Source: JANPJV01 sp031425695 (GTDB lineage: Bacteria > Pseudomonadota > Gammaproteobacteria > Xanthomonadales > SZUA-5). Taken from it: 18,440 nucleotides of DNA. The notes beneath the pieces are model-generated. The model had not been told where the DNA came from and searched no databases. It was given only the letters and a program-made list of their open reading frames with translations. The DNA lies in contig JANPJV010000320.1 of NCBI GenBank assembly GCA_031425695.1, positions 1-18,440 on the forward strand. Direction: 5' to 3'. This document shows positions 1 to 7,570 of the stretch, piece by piece. A program made the translations under genes and the position numbers. Numbering within the stretch: position 1 is the stretch's first letter; each line of letters opens with the position of its first letter.

Positions 1-191
1 GACAAGCCGGCGCTCCAATCACTGCTCCGCTCTTACGTAGGTCATGTTGCGCCCGCCTCTGCTTCGATCGAGCGACCTGGGCGATCTGGCGCTACTTGAC
101 GCCTTTAGCTTCACCGCTCCGACCGGCGTCAAGTAGCGCCCGATTTCTGATGCGCATCAACCCGCCTGCGCGCGGGCGCAACATGACCTAC
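1..191. repeat. Nested palindromic repeat, copy A
   Basis: First of two tandem copies of a ~192-bp unit. It contains two nested inverted repeats. The outer arms (36-56 and 172-192) are perfect 21-bp reverse complements and carry GTAG at the head and CTAC at the tail. The inner arms (88-103 and 125-140) are perfect 16-bp reverse complements around a 21-nt loop. GTAG-headed palindromes are the hallmark of REP elements mobilised by RAYT (TnpA-REP) transposases, including the SMAG repeats of Stenotrophomonas; assignment to that class is inference. The unit begins at the window edge, so its true left boundary is unknown. Short open frames inside it are by-products of the repeat. Confidence 0.8.
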
Positions 192-384
192 GACAAGCCG
201 GCGCTCCAGTCACTGCTCCGCTCTTACGTAGGTCATGTTGCGCCCGCCTCTGCTTCGAGCGAGCGGCCTGGGCGATCGGGCGCTACTTGACACGCCTTTG
301 GCTACACCGCTCCGACCGGCGTCAAGTAGCGCCCGATTTTTTTTGCGCATCAACCCGCCTGCACGCGGGCGCAACATGACCTAC
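192..384. repeat. Nested palindromic repeat, copy B
   Basis: Second tandem copy, about 94-95% identical to copy A by eye, with around ten substitutions and one 2-bp insertion. Outer arms are 227-247 and 365-385 (perfect 21 bp). Inner arms are 278-296 and 318-334, paired except for an extra AC in the left arm. A third copy starts at 385 with GACAAGCC but diverges after eight bases. Differences fall mostly in loops and spacers while the outer arms are identical in both copies, which suggests the folded structure is what is kept. Confidence 0.8.
278..344 (+). terminator. Terminator-like inner hairpin of copy B
   Basis: The inner stem of copy B (278-296 with 318-334) is followed directly by GA and a run of eight T (337-344), the layout of a rho-independent terminator on the plus strand. 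Copy A has the same stem without the T run (TTTCTG instead). No plus-strand gene is visible upstream in the window, so it could serve a gene left of position 1 or be incidental to the repeat. Confidence 0.4.
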
Positions 385-402
385 GACAAGCCAACGCAAC
401 AT

Positions 403-417
403 GGCGTGCGACACGCC
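403..417 (-). terminator. Weak hairpin after the M36 gene
   Basis: GGCGTG-CGA-CACGCC forms a 6-bp stem with a 3-nt loop, 14 nt beyond the stop codon of the M36 protease on the minus strand. No T run follows, so intrinsic termination here is doubtful; the adjacent large palindromes (1-385) may contribute. Confidence 0.25.
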
Positions 418-430
418 AGCGTTCCGGGAC

Positions 431-3400
431 TTATCCGCCCTCAAAACCATCCTTGAACACCTGGGACACGATCGGCGGCGTGCAGGAATAGAGGCGCGGG
501 CGGATCAGCAGGGACCAGGAATCGAGCGTGCCGGTGCTGGTGTTGTTGCCATCTGCGACGTTGAGCTGCCAGACGCCGGCGCTGCTGGTGCCATCGAGGC
601 GTTGCAGTTGCGGGATGGGGTCGCGCGTCACCGGTGGCGCGGTGGCGTAGCTGTCCCAGAACGGCGAATTGAACGCCGGTAGCCAGTCGCCCGTGAACGG
701 CGCCTGGCTGGCGAGGCTCTGGTTGAGGTCCTCGGCTGCGGTCAGCGGCAGGTCGTCGTCGATGGTGAGATTGACGAAGTTTGCGCCAACACCCTGGTTG
801 GGCGTGAGCAGCCCGCCGCGACGCCAGATCAGATCGCTGCCGAGTCCGTTCGGGGCGCGCAGCATGAGCGTCAGCTGGCCGGTGACGGCGTGGGTCAGAC
901 TGTCGACGCGCAGGTCGAGATCGCCGATCTCGTGGTCGTCGTTGATCGTGAGCGTGCTGGTGACGCCATCGGCGACGAAGTCGGGAATCGGCAGGTTGGC
1001 AACGCGGGTGAAGGCGAGCGGTGCGCCCAAACCCGCGCGCGTGCCGACACGAAGCGAGAATTGCGCGGTGCGGTTGCCGAGACTCGACTGCGTCGCCAGG
1101 CTGAAGTGGATGCGCGCGCCACAAGCGACGTCTCCAGCCAGGGCGATGCGCAGCGGTGCTCCCACCGGCCCCGCGTTACCGTGTGCCGAGATATTTGGAT
1201 AGCTCGCGCTGCCTTGAATGATGCTGACGCCAGCGGTGCTGGTGCTCAGGGTCGCGCTGATGCCTTGCGCAGCGGTACCGCGCCAGGGATTCCCGAGCGG
1301 GATCGCCAGCGCCACGGTCTCGCCGGGATCGAGGCGGGCATCGCCATTGCCCGTGGCGAAGTCGTCGATGACGACCGTCTCTGGCGACACGCTGAGATGG
1401 GGCGTCTCGAAGGAAGTCCCGATGGCGACATGACCGCGCGCAAAGCGGCCGCCGACCGAGAAGGGCGCGACCGCGCGGTAGCCGAGGCCACGATCGGCAA
1501 AGCCAGCCCAGATCGAACGTTCGTTGGCGCAGCCATTGGTCGCGCAATCGGCGACGATCAAGGCGTCGCGCGCGTCGATGAAGCTCGGGTTCGCAGGGGT
1601 CAGCTTCAAGGCGTCGGTGACCAGCTGCAACATCGTCTCATTGCCGATCGCGACGTTGCCGCCTGCCCCAGCGGGATCGGCAATCACCCGCGCTCGAACC
1701 TCCCACAGCGATAGCGCCCAGACGCTGCCGGCGTTATGCACTTCGAGTGCGCCGGCCGGGCTCAAAGCCAGCGGGCTGGGCACGAACATACCATCGCCAT
1801 CGTTCGCCGTGACCGCGTCGACGTCCGCCCAGGTCAACGGGTTGATCGCGTTGTCCGTGCTGTAGGGAAAGCGGCGTGCACCATAGAAGTAGTTGTCGGC
1901 GCCGAGGGCCAGGCGCTGATAGAAGCTGTAGCCACCGAACGCGTAGCGTCCATTGGGGTCATCGGAGGCAGTGCCGTTGAGCAAGGACAACGCGTAGAAA
2001 TCGCTCCAGCCCTCCCCTAAGCTGCGCGCCGGATCCCACAGCAGGCCGGCGGCGTTGCCGACCAGCCGGTGGCTGAGTCCATGGGCCAGCTCATGGATCA
2101 CGAACTCCGCGTCGAGCGCGGTATCGCGATCGGGCTTAGGTCCATCCCACAGGAACAACTGAAGTCGCCCAACGCCCTGGCCATCGGGCGTTGCGGCGAA
2201 ATTGCCGCTGTTGCTGCCGCCGTTCTGCACGTCCGCAGCAATGCGGTCACCGCCGAGGCCGCCCAAGCCCTGCAGATTGACCTGCTGGAAGTTGCCGGAG
2301 GGTTCGTCGAACCCGAGCGCGAACATGCGGTCGTGGAACCAGTTGACGATGTAGAAGGCCTGGGCCACGGCGCCGCGCTGATAGTCCGGGTTGGTGGGCA
2401 CGTCGCCGAGGTCGGGATTCGCGGCCTCGGGCGGTGCGGCGTATTCGAAGTCCCGCGGCGCGCCCCCGAGGAAATCGCGATTGCGTGCGGCGCCATCGGG
2501 ATTGCCGCGCGGGCGCCCGGTGACATCGAGAGTCGCGTCGCACACATTCGGGGTGGCATCGCGATCGATGCACGCATCGACGTTGTTGCCGCGTGTGGTG
2601 TCGCAGCCGTCGCCGCCGCCGGGACAGTCATCGATCCAGCCATTCGGGCTCGCGCTCAGGTTCTGTGCGGCGAGCATCGACACTGGCGTGCGCGCGATCC
2701 GTGGGTACTGGGAGCCGCTGCCGGGAATGGCCGTGTTCGGTGATTGTGGTGCGGGGCTGTCGGCCGGGGTCACGCCGTCCGCCTGGACGTGGACACCAAA
2801 GCGCGCGCCGTGGGTCGACAACGACTCCCGCAGATTGCGCTGCCACAGCACGGCACCGCTGCGTGCATCCACCAGCGCGTACCAATCTTCTGCGCCGGTA
2901 GTGGGCAAGATCAGCGACCACGCCGGAATCAGCGGGGCGGTCCCAGGGGCAAACCAGACCAGGCGCGCGGAGCCAATGCCGGCGATTCCAGCGCCGCTGA
3001 GCTCGAAGCGGTCAGGACCGGTCGCCGCGGCCTGCACCACATCCTTGTTCGCGTTCGACAGCAGGCTGGCGGCCGCCGTCTGCGGTGACTGCAGTTGCCC
3101 ACGTGCCGGCGGCGGCGTTCCAGCCACGCCGGGAATGAGCGTACCCAGCACCCGCCACAGTGCGCCTTGGCGATCGAGCACAAAGCGCACTTCGCTCGGG
3201 AAAACAGGCAGCCCGTGGACCCGCTGTTCGACCCGCACCATGCGCAAGCCGCTGCTGCCGCCGGGACTGTCGCCAAGCACAACGATGCTGTCGAGATCGG
3301 TTGGCTGGAGCCCGTGACGCGCTGCGTTCGCGGCCAGGTATCCACGCACGACCGTCTCGCTCGACTGCCCAGGCGCCGCCGCGGTCAGCGCCCCATGGCC

Positions 3401-3532
3401 GGCATAAACCAGCTCGTTGAGGCCGGCCGCGCTGCGCTCGACAATTGCGTCGTCAGATGCGGCGAGCGCTGAGCGTGCGTGCACCGCCAGCGTCAACGCC
3501 ACCAGGAAAACGGCTCGTCTGCGAAGACCCAT
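431..3532 (-). CDS. Secreted M36 (fungalysin-family) zinc metalloprotease with P domain
   Basis: 1033-aa secreted zinc endopeptidase. Residues 1-24 (MGLRRRAVFL... ending SALA) are a Sec signal peptide. Residues ~50-130 resemble the FTP/PepSY-type propeptide. The catalytic domain carries HELAH (480-484) and the third ligand in the family motif GEGWSDF (Glu507). A stretch with four cysteines and many Asp/Gly (303-331) may be a disulphide or calcium-binding insertion. A beta-sandwich region follows (~713-833), then a proprotein-convertase P domain (~848-1012). The C-terminus is VFKDGFEGG. I chose the ATG at 3532 because it starts the signal peptide and has GGAAG upstream; the frame is open further 5' to 3658 without a better start. 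It lies downstream of the S8 protease on the same strand, separated by a terminator, so it probably has its own promoter. Likely an extracellular nutrient-scavenging protease and T2SS substrate (inference). Confidence 0.93.
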   Translation of the reverse strand: MGLRRRAVFLVALTLAVHARSALAASDDAIVERSAAGLNELVYAGHGALTAAAPGQSSETVVRGYLAANAARHGLQPTDLDSIVVLGDSPGGSSGLRMVRVEQRVHGLPVFPSEVRFVLDRQGALWRVLGTLIPGVAGTPPPARGQLQSPQTAAASLLSNANKDVVQAAATGPDRFELSGAGIAGIGSARLVWFAPGTAPLIPAWSLILPTTGAEDWYALVDARSGAVLWQRNLRESLSTHGARFGVHVQADGVTPADSPAPQSPNTAIPGSGSQYPRIARTPVSMLAAQNLSASPNGWIDDCPGGGDGCDTTRGNNVDACIDRDATPNVCDATLDVTGRPRGNPDGAARNRDFLGGAPRDFEYAAPPEAANPDLGDVPTNPDYQRGAVAQAFYIVNWFHDRMFALGFDEPSGNFQQVNLQGLGGLGGDRIAADVQNGGSNSGNFAATPDGQGVGRLQLFLWDGPKPDRDTALDAEFVIHELAHGLSHRLVGNAAGLLWDPARSLGEGWSDFYALSLLNGTASDDPNGRYAFGGYSFYQRLALGADNYFYGARRFPYSTDNAINPLTWADVDAVTANDGDGMFVPSPLALSPAGALEVHNAGSVWALSLWEVRARVIADPAGAGGNVAIGNETMLQLVTDALKLTPANPSFIDARDALIVADCATNGCANERSIWAGFADRGLGYRAVAPFSVGGRFARGHVAIGTSFETPHLSVSPETVVIDDFATGNGDARLDPGETVALAIPLGNPWRGTAAQGISATLSTSTAGVSIIQGSASYPNISAHGNAGPVGAPLRIALAGDVACGARIHFSLATQSSLGNRTAQFSLRVGTRAGLGAPLAFTRVANLPIPDFVADGVTSTLTINDDHEIGDLDLRVDSLTHAVTGQLTLMLRAPNGLGSDLIWRRGGLLTPNQGVGANFVNLTIDDDLPLTAAEDLNQSLASQAPFTGDWLPAFNSPFWDSYATAPPVTRDPIPQLQRLDGTSSAGVWQLNVADGNNTSTGTLDSWSLLIRPRLYSCTPPIVSQVFKDGFEGG

Positions 3533-3557
3533 GACGCTGCTTCCACGCTGCCTGCGG

Positions 3558-3571
3558 GAATCCAGCATAGG
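3558..3571 (-). promoter_or_regulatory. Possible -10 region of the M36 gene (CTATGCTGGATTC)
   Basis: On the minus strand this reads CCTATGCTGGATTC, containing the -10-like hexamer TATGCT 26 nt or more upstream of the M36 start. The same 14 bases occur 23 nt upstream of the ubiK-paralogue start (13415-13428). No convincing -35 hexamer is seen at 16-18 nt, so the call is weak. Confidence 0.25.
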
Positions 3572-3575
3572 ACTC

Positions 3576-3651
3576 GGCCGACGAACGGTATGACCTACCG
3601 AGGGGCGCGCTACTACGCTTCGTCGGCCAACGCCGCTGTAGCGGCTTGCCG
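3576..3651. repeat. Inverted repeat and GTAG-type palindrome upstream of the M36 gene
   Basis: GGCCGACGAA (3576-3585) is perfectly complementary to TTCGTCGGCC (3619-3628). Next to it, GCCGCT-GT-AGCGGC (3632-3645) forms a tight stem, and GTAGCGGCTTGCCG (3638-3651) has the GTAG head typical of REP elements. The block lies between the terminator of the S8 gene and the start of the M36 gene, where the M36 promoter must be. It may be a decayed REP pair or an operator-like structure. Confidence 0.5.
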
Positions 3652-3655
3652 GACG

Positions 3656-3690
3656 CAAAAAAACCCCGGCTCGCGCCGGGGTCTTTTTGT
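3656..3690 (-). terminator. Rho-independent terminator of the S8 protease gene
   Basis: On the minus strand, ACCCCGGC-GCGA-GCCGGGGT (plus-strand 3663-3682) forms a perfect 8-bp GC-rich stem with a tetraloop and is followed by seven T. It sits about 45 nt past the stop codon of the S8 gene. The other strand has five T after the stem, so it could stop transcription in both directions. Confidence 0.9.
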
Positions 3691-3726
3691 GTTGCGCGGA
3701 CCCGGCCCGAAGGCCGAGCCTAACCT

Positions 3727-6036
3727 CTAGTCGCTGAGCAGGCTGACACTGTCGACGCGGAAGGTCGTCGCGAGCGACGAATCAGTCGAACCGATCAGGC
3801 GCACTTTGACGTTCCGGCCTTTGTAAGCGGCGACGTTGTAGCTGCGCGCCACATAGGTCGACGCGCTCGCAGTCTTATTGACGTTGGAGAGCGTCACCAG
3901 GTTGACGATCAGTGCATTGGTGCTGGCGTCAACCAGTTGCACGCTGAGCTTGTCATACGCGGTCGTCGTGCTGGTCTCGCTGGTCACGATCGAGGTCTGG
4001 AAGGACAAGGTCGCGGTGCTGCCACCGCTCGGGATCAGCGTGGCCTTGCTGTCGACCGTCTGCGAGCTGGTGGTCGCATTGACACCCAAGTAGGCATAGC
4101 TGCCGCCCGAATGCGCGTTGGTCTGGCCGGCGACGAGCGTGTTGAACGAAGTACCGGTGACCGCCGAGCGCAGCCACGAACCATCCGGCGCGGTGTTCGT
4201 GCTGGTGGTGATGCTGTCAAAGCTGCCATTCGCGAGGCGCTGCACGGCGCCGCCGCCACCGCTTGTCGTCCAGGTCGCGGTGATGGTGAAGCCCTGCAGG
4301 CCCGTTGCGTAGCCGTAGACGCGGGCGTAGTAGGTGCCGGTCGACGGTGCCGCAAAGGTGCAGGTCTCGTTGCCCGAACTAATGTACGGACGGCAGTCAT
4401 AGACCGTGGTCGTCGCCTGGGCACCGAACTTCACGTGCAGATCCAGATCAGCGACGGCGCCGCTGGTGACGATATTGAGATTGCTGGCACCGGCCGGGAT
4501 CGCCACCGTGTAGTCGGCCCAACTGCTGTTGGCAGAGGTCGAGTTGGTCGAGCCCGTCACTGCGACCCCATTCGACAGCGCTACTGCGCCACCACCCGGC
4601 GCCGTGACGGTCACGGAGCGTGTGCTGCTATTGGTCAGGCCGCCATTGTCGGTCACGGTGAGCGTGACGTTGTAGGTGCCGGCCGCAGCGTAGGTCTTGC
4701 TGGGGCTGGTCGCCGTCGACGTCGAGCTGTCGCCGAAATTCCAGCTACGCGAGGCAATCGTGCCGTCGCTGTCGGTCGAGGAATCGGTGAAGTTGGCGGT
4801 CAGGCCACTGGTGGTGAAGCTGAAGTTTGCCGTCGGTGCCACGTTGCCCGGAGGCGTACCGCCCCAGCGCGAATGCAGCATGCGGTTCGGCGAGCCAGCA
4901 CCGGGATCGGTGACCTTTCCAGCGGTCGAATTGTTGACCAGCGCCGTCAACACCTGCGCCGGAGTTGCGCTCGGATTGGCGGCAAGGTACAGCGCAGCCA
5001 CGCCGGCTACGTGCGGCGAGGCCATCGAGGTGCCGCTGATGGTATTGGTCGCGGTGCTGTTGGTGTACCACGCCGACGTGATGTTCGATCCGGGCGCATA
5101 GATGTCGAGACACGTGCCGAAATTCGAGAACGAGGAACGCGCGTCGGTGTTGGTGGTGGAACCCGTGGTGATCGCGGCCGGAGCACGCGCCGGCGAGTAG
5201 TTGCAAGCATTCGCGTTGTCGTTGCCGGCCGCAACGACCACGATCACGCCGGCGTTATGCATCGCGGTGACCGCATCGTCGGTGGCCTGCGAGGCACCAC
5301 CGCCAAGGCTCATATTGGCAACCGCCGGCTTGACATGGTTCGCCCGGACCCAATCCATGCCGGCGATCACGCCGGAGTTGGTACCCGAGCCGGTGCAGCC
5401 GAGAACGCGTACCGGATGGATGGTCGCCTGCTTGGCCACACCATGCGTGGTACCACCGACAGTACCGGCGACATGCGTGCCGTGGCCATTGCAGTCATTG
5501 GTGCCATTGGCATCGGTAATTGCGGTGTAGCCGTTGCCCATGCGACCGGTGAATTGGGAATGTGATCCCAGCACGCCGGTATCGATGATGTAGGCGTGAA
5601 CATTGCTCGCCGTGGTGTCATAGGTATAGCTCGAGTCGAGCGGCAGATTGCGCTGGTCGACGCGGTCGATGCCCCAGGTGGCACCGGTCTGGGTCGCGCT
5701 TGCGGTGACCACGCCATCCTGCTCGACATAGGCGACGCGCGCGTCGGCCAGAAGACTCTGCAGTTGCTTGCTGCTCGCCCGAACCACGAAACCGGGCAGC
5801 ACATGTTGATAGTGGCGGACGAATTCGAGGTTGTAGCGGGCCGAAAGATCAACCGCTACGGTCAATACATTTGGTAGCCGGGAGGGTTCATCGCCGAGCT
5901 GTACCAGTTCCTGCTTCAGCACCACGATGTATTGCGCGTCAACCGGGTTGGCGACTGGAACGAGTTCAGCTGCCGTACCAACCGCGGGAAGCGCCGTCGC
6001 AACAGCAAGCGCCAGAAGGCTAGAACCTATACGCAT
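3727..6036 (-). CDS. Secreted S8 subtilisin-like (proteinase K type) serine protease with PKD and PPC domains
   Basis: 769-aa extracellular serine protease. Residues 1-23 (MRIGSSLLALAVATALPAVG...) are a signal peptide. An inhibitor-I9 propeptide spans ~35-109 (YIVVLKQEL to YVEQDGVV). The catalytic triad is visible: Asp152 (IIDTGV), His185 (NGHGTHVAG) and Ser337 (SGTSMASPHVAG), with oxyanion Asn272 (AAGN). It is followed by a PKD domain (~398-479, WNFGD core), a bacterial pre-peptidase C-terminal (PPC) domain (~486-588) and a 170-residue C-terminal beta-sandwich (~598-769, NGSFD start) resembling carbohydrate-binding-like modules. I chose the start at 6036 because it begins the signal peptide and has a GGGGGTGG ribosome-binding site 5 nt upstream; the frame is open to 6093. 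PPC and other tails are normally removed after export. Probably secreted by T2SS with the M36 enzyme (inference). Confidence 0.95.
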   Translation of the reverse strand: MRIGSSLLALAVATALPAVGTAAELVPVANPVDAQYIVVLKQELVQLGDEPSRLPNVLTVAVDLSARYNLEFVRHYQHVLPGFVVRASSKQLQSLLADARVAYVEQDGVVTASATQTGATWGIDRVDQRNLPLDSSYTYDTTASNVHAYIIDTGVLGSHSQFTGRMGNGYTAITDANGTNDCNGHGTHVAGTVGGTTHGVAKQATIHPVRVLGCTGSGTNSGVIAGMDWVRANHVKPAVANMSLGGGASQATDDAVTAMHNAGVIVVVAAGNDNANACNYSPARAPAAITTGSTTNTDARSSFSNFGTCLDIYAPGSNITSAWYTNSTATNTISGTSMASPHVAGVAALYLAANPSATPAQVLTALVNNSTAGKVTDPGAGSPNRMLHSRWGGTPPGNVAPTANFSFTTSGLTANFTDSSTDSDGTIASRSWNFGDSSTSTATSPSKTYAAAGTYNVTLTVTDNGGLTNSSTRSVTVTAPGGGAVALSNGVAVTGSTNSTSANSSWADYTVAIPAGASNLNIVTSGAVADLDLHVKFGAQATTTVYDCRPYISSGNETCTFAAPSTGTYYARVYGYATGLQGFTITATWTTSGGGGAVQRLANGSFDSITTSTNTAPDGSWLRSAVTGTSFNTLVAGQTNAHSGGSYAYLGVNATTSSQTVDSKATLIPSGGSTATLSFQTSIVTSETSTTTAYDKLSVQLVDASTNALIVNLVTLSNVNKTASASTYVARSYNVAAYKGRNVKVRLIGSTDSSLATTFRVDSVSLLSD

Positions 6037-6145
6037 ATCAACCACCCCCAATAAGAAATTTGATGAAGACCCGCGGATGAACATCTTTTGCAACTGCTGC
6101 CGGATCCGGTATCCCCGACCGTCCGGACCCGTGCCGTGGAAGTGC

Positions 6146-6165
6146 GGCGTCGCCTAAGCGACGCC
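6146..6165. promoter_or_regulatory. Hairpin in the leader of the S8 protease gene
   Basis: GGCGTCGC-CTAA-GCGACGCC is a perfect 8-bp stem with a 4-nt loop, 110 nt upstream of the S8 start codon. Two shorter palindromes lie between it and the gene: CCGGATCCGG (6100-6109) and GTCCGGAC (6121-6128). There is no T run. If the promoter proposed at 6244-6272 is right, all three are transcribed as part of a ~200-nt leader. Confidence 0.4.
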
Positions 6166-6243
6166 CTCCCCAACCAGCACCCCCTCGCGGCCCCGAACAT
6201 TGCCTCCCCAGGCAAACGTCCCCCCAACCACGACGAGCGGCGG

Positions 6244-6272
6244 ACACTATGTAACGAACGAGCGGTGGTCAA
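6244..6272 (-). promoter_or_regulatory. Candidate sigma-70 promoter of the S8 protease gene
   Basis: Minus strand: TTGACC (6267-6272, five of six matches to the -35 consensus), a 17-nt spacer, then TAGTGT (6244-6249, three of six matches to the -10). It would start transcription about 200 nt upstream of the S8 start codon. The match was found by eye and is unproven. Confidence 0.35.
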
Positions 6273-6700
6273 TCGGGTCAGAAACTGACGCGGGCCGTCA
6301 CCATGCTGCGGTGCAATATGAATGACCGTTCAGCCACGCCGGGTCTTTCTCCAGCATTTTTCACGGGCGGAGACCGGCATGCGCTAATTACGTTTGAAAC
6401 TAATCTTGGCGCGCCGCAACACGGTTAGCCGTAACGAGCGTTACATGAATGATCGACGCTGTCTCGGCAACGGCCCCAAAAAACTGCGGAATCGTAGACG
6501 ACGCGCGGACGTCCATGGGTGTAGCGAGCTGCTGGAGCAGTCGCCAAGAAAAATGTTGCACTGCACCACAATTCATAGTTCTAATGTCATACGAATAGGA
6601 CATTTGTAAGTCTTTAATTGCATCTGTTTGCTTGGCGTCCGGCTCTGCAGGCATCGGTTAGCCTCGGCTCAGCAGATCCACCATGAATAGAAGGTTCGAC
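6273..6700. other. Gene-free spacer upstream of the phosphatase-fold gene
   Basis: About 430 bp, visibly more AT-rich than its surroundings. It should hold the promoter of the plus-strand gene at 6701; TTTAAT (6613-6618) is a possible -10 but has no clear -35 partner. GTAAC-GAGC-GTTAC (6431-6444) is a small perfect dyad that could be an operator. Two short overlapping open frames on opposite strands (6394-6609 plus, 6400-6654 minus) show no recognisable motif or good ribosome-binding site, and I do not call them genes. Confidence 0.4.
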
Positions 6701-7399
6701 ATGAGCGAGCTCATCCTCGTACGGCATGGACAGGCCGGCGCAACGGCGGAAGCCTACGACCAGCTTTCAACACTCGGGCACGAGCAGGCGCGCCGGCTCG
6801 GATCCTGGCTGCATGCCCACGGCCGTGAGTTCACGGCCATTGCCTGCGGCCGCATGCGCCGCCAGCGCGAGACGCTTGCCGCAGTCGCCAGCGTCTATGC
6901 GCAAGGCGGGCGCGCCCTTCCGGAAGCGGAAATCCTGCCGGGGCTCGACGAGTACAGTTTCATCGAGGTGGTGCGCGCCTTCGCGGCCAAGTATCCCGAC
7001 CACGCCGAAGTCAGCGGCGTGCGCGACATGGCGAGCGACAAGCGCCAGTGGCTGGCACTCCTGCGCACCGCGCTGACGGCGTGGATGGCCGGCGACCTCG
7101 AAGCCGTTGCCGAGGGCTTCCCAAGCTTTCGCGAGCGCACCGCTGCCGCGCTGAAACATTTGACTGCACGGCTCGACCAAGGGCCGGTGCTCGCGGTGAG
7201 CTCCGGCGGCGTCATGGGCCAGGTCGCGCAGCATCTGCTCGGCTTCCCCGATTCCACCCTGATCGACATCAATTTCAGCCTGATGAACACCGCCATCTGC
7301 GAATACCGCCGCACCCGCAACGGCCTCAAGCTGATCAGCCTCAACACCCTGCCGCACCTGTCGGCACCGGAAGATCGGGAGCTGCTGACGGTGGTGTGA
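6701..7399 (+). CDS. Histidine phosphatase superfamily (PGAM-like) protein with altered second motif
   Basis: 232-aa cytoplasmic protein of the phosphoglycerate-mutase-like fold. The N-terminus MSELILVRHGQAG has the RHG motif (residues 8-10, His9 being the phosphate-accepting residue). GRMRRQRET (~50-58) corresponds to the phosphate-binding arginine segment, and GLDEYSF (~81-87) may supply the catalytic acid. The second conserved motif, normally SHGG, reads SSGG (167-170), so the expected second histidine is a serine. I chose the ATG at 6701 because AGAAGG lies 6 nt upstream and the protein then starts at the beta strand before RHG; an ATG at 6683 is weaker. Substrate unknown: family members act on phospho-sugars, phosphoproteins or nucleotides. 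It stands alone upstream of the S9 peptidase. Confidence 0.85.
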   Translation: MSELILVRHGQAGATAEAYDQLSTLGHEQARRLGSWLHAHGREFTAIACGRMRRQRETLAAVASVYAQGGRALPEAEILPGLDEYSFIEVVRAFAAKYPDHAEVSGVRDMASDKRQWLALLRTALTAWMAGDLEAVAEGFPSFRERTAAALKHLTARLDQGPVLAVSSGGVMGQVAQHLLGFPDSTLIDINFSLMNTAICEYRRTRNGLKLISLNTLPHLSAPEDRELLTVV

Positions 7400-7403
7400 G
7401 CTC

Positions 7404-7494
7404 ATTTGGTGTGGGGCGCTCCGCGCCGCTTTGGTTGCTTTCCGCTGGCACCGCGAAGAGCATCCAATGCGGCGCAGCGCGCCGCACTCCAAAT
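7404..7494. repeat. Long imperfect inverted repeat between two genes
   Basis: Arms 7404-7429 (ATTTGGTGTGGGGCGC...) and 7469-7494 (...GCACTCCAAAT) are about 26 nt each and pair at roughly 22 positions. The right arm holds its own perfect stem, GCGGCGC-AGC-GCGCCGC (7469-7485), and the left arm contains GGCGC-TCC-GCGCC. It begins 5 nt after the stop of the phosphatase-fold gene and may act as a 3' end structure. The sequence theme (TTTGG...GCGC...CCAAA) recurs after the next gene, which suggests a dispersed intergenic family. Confidence 0.6.
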
Positions 7495-7570
7495 AGAGTG
7501 ACTCCTGCCCCATTGCATCGGCACGCCCGCGGCCGCAGCCTGCCGATCCACTTGAATTCTGGATTCGTGC

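Noticed and set aside
1..385. CRISPR array
   Set aside because: Only two units of ~192 bp with no short repeat/unique spacer alternation; the internal structure is nested inverted repeats.
96..456. Two overlapping short plus-strand frames with shared peptide sequence (RINPPARGRNMTYDKP)
   Set aside because: The shared peptide is only a translation of the tandem repeat; there is no ribosome-binding site, and the palindromic arms explain the similarity.
3937..5565. 542-codon plus-strand frame antisense to the S8 protease
   Set aside because: Arg/Gly/Ala-rich composition typical of a GC-rich shadow frame; the opposite strand encodes a complete protease with all catalytic motifs.
6394..6654. Two short frames on opposite strands in the spacer before the phosphatase-fold gene
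   Set aside because: No recognisable motifs, no good ribosome-binding sites, and they overlap each other almost completely.
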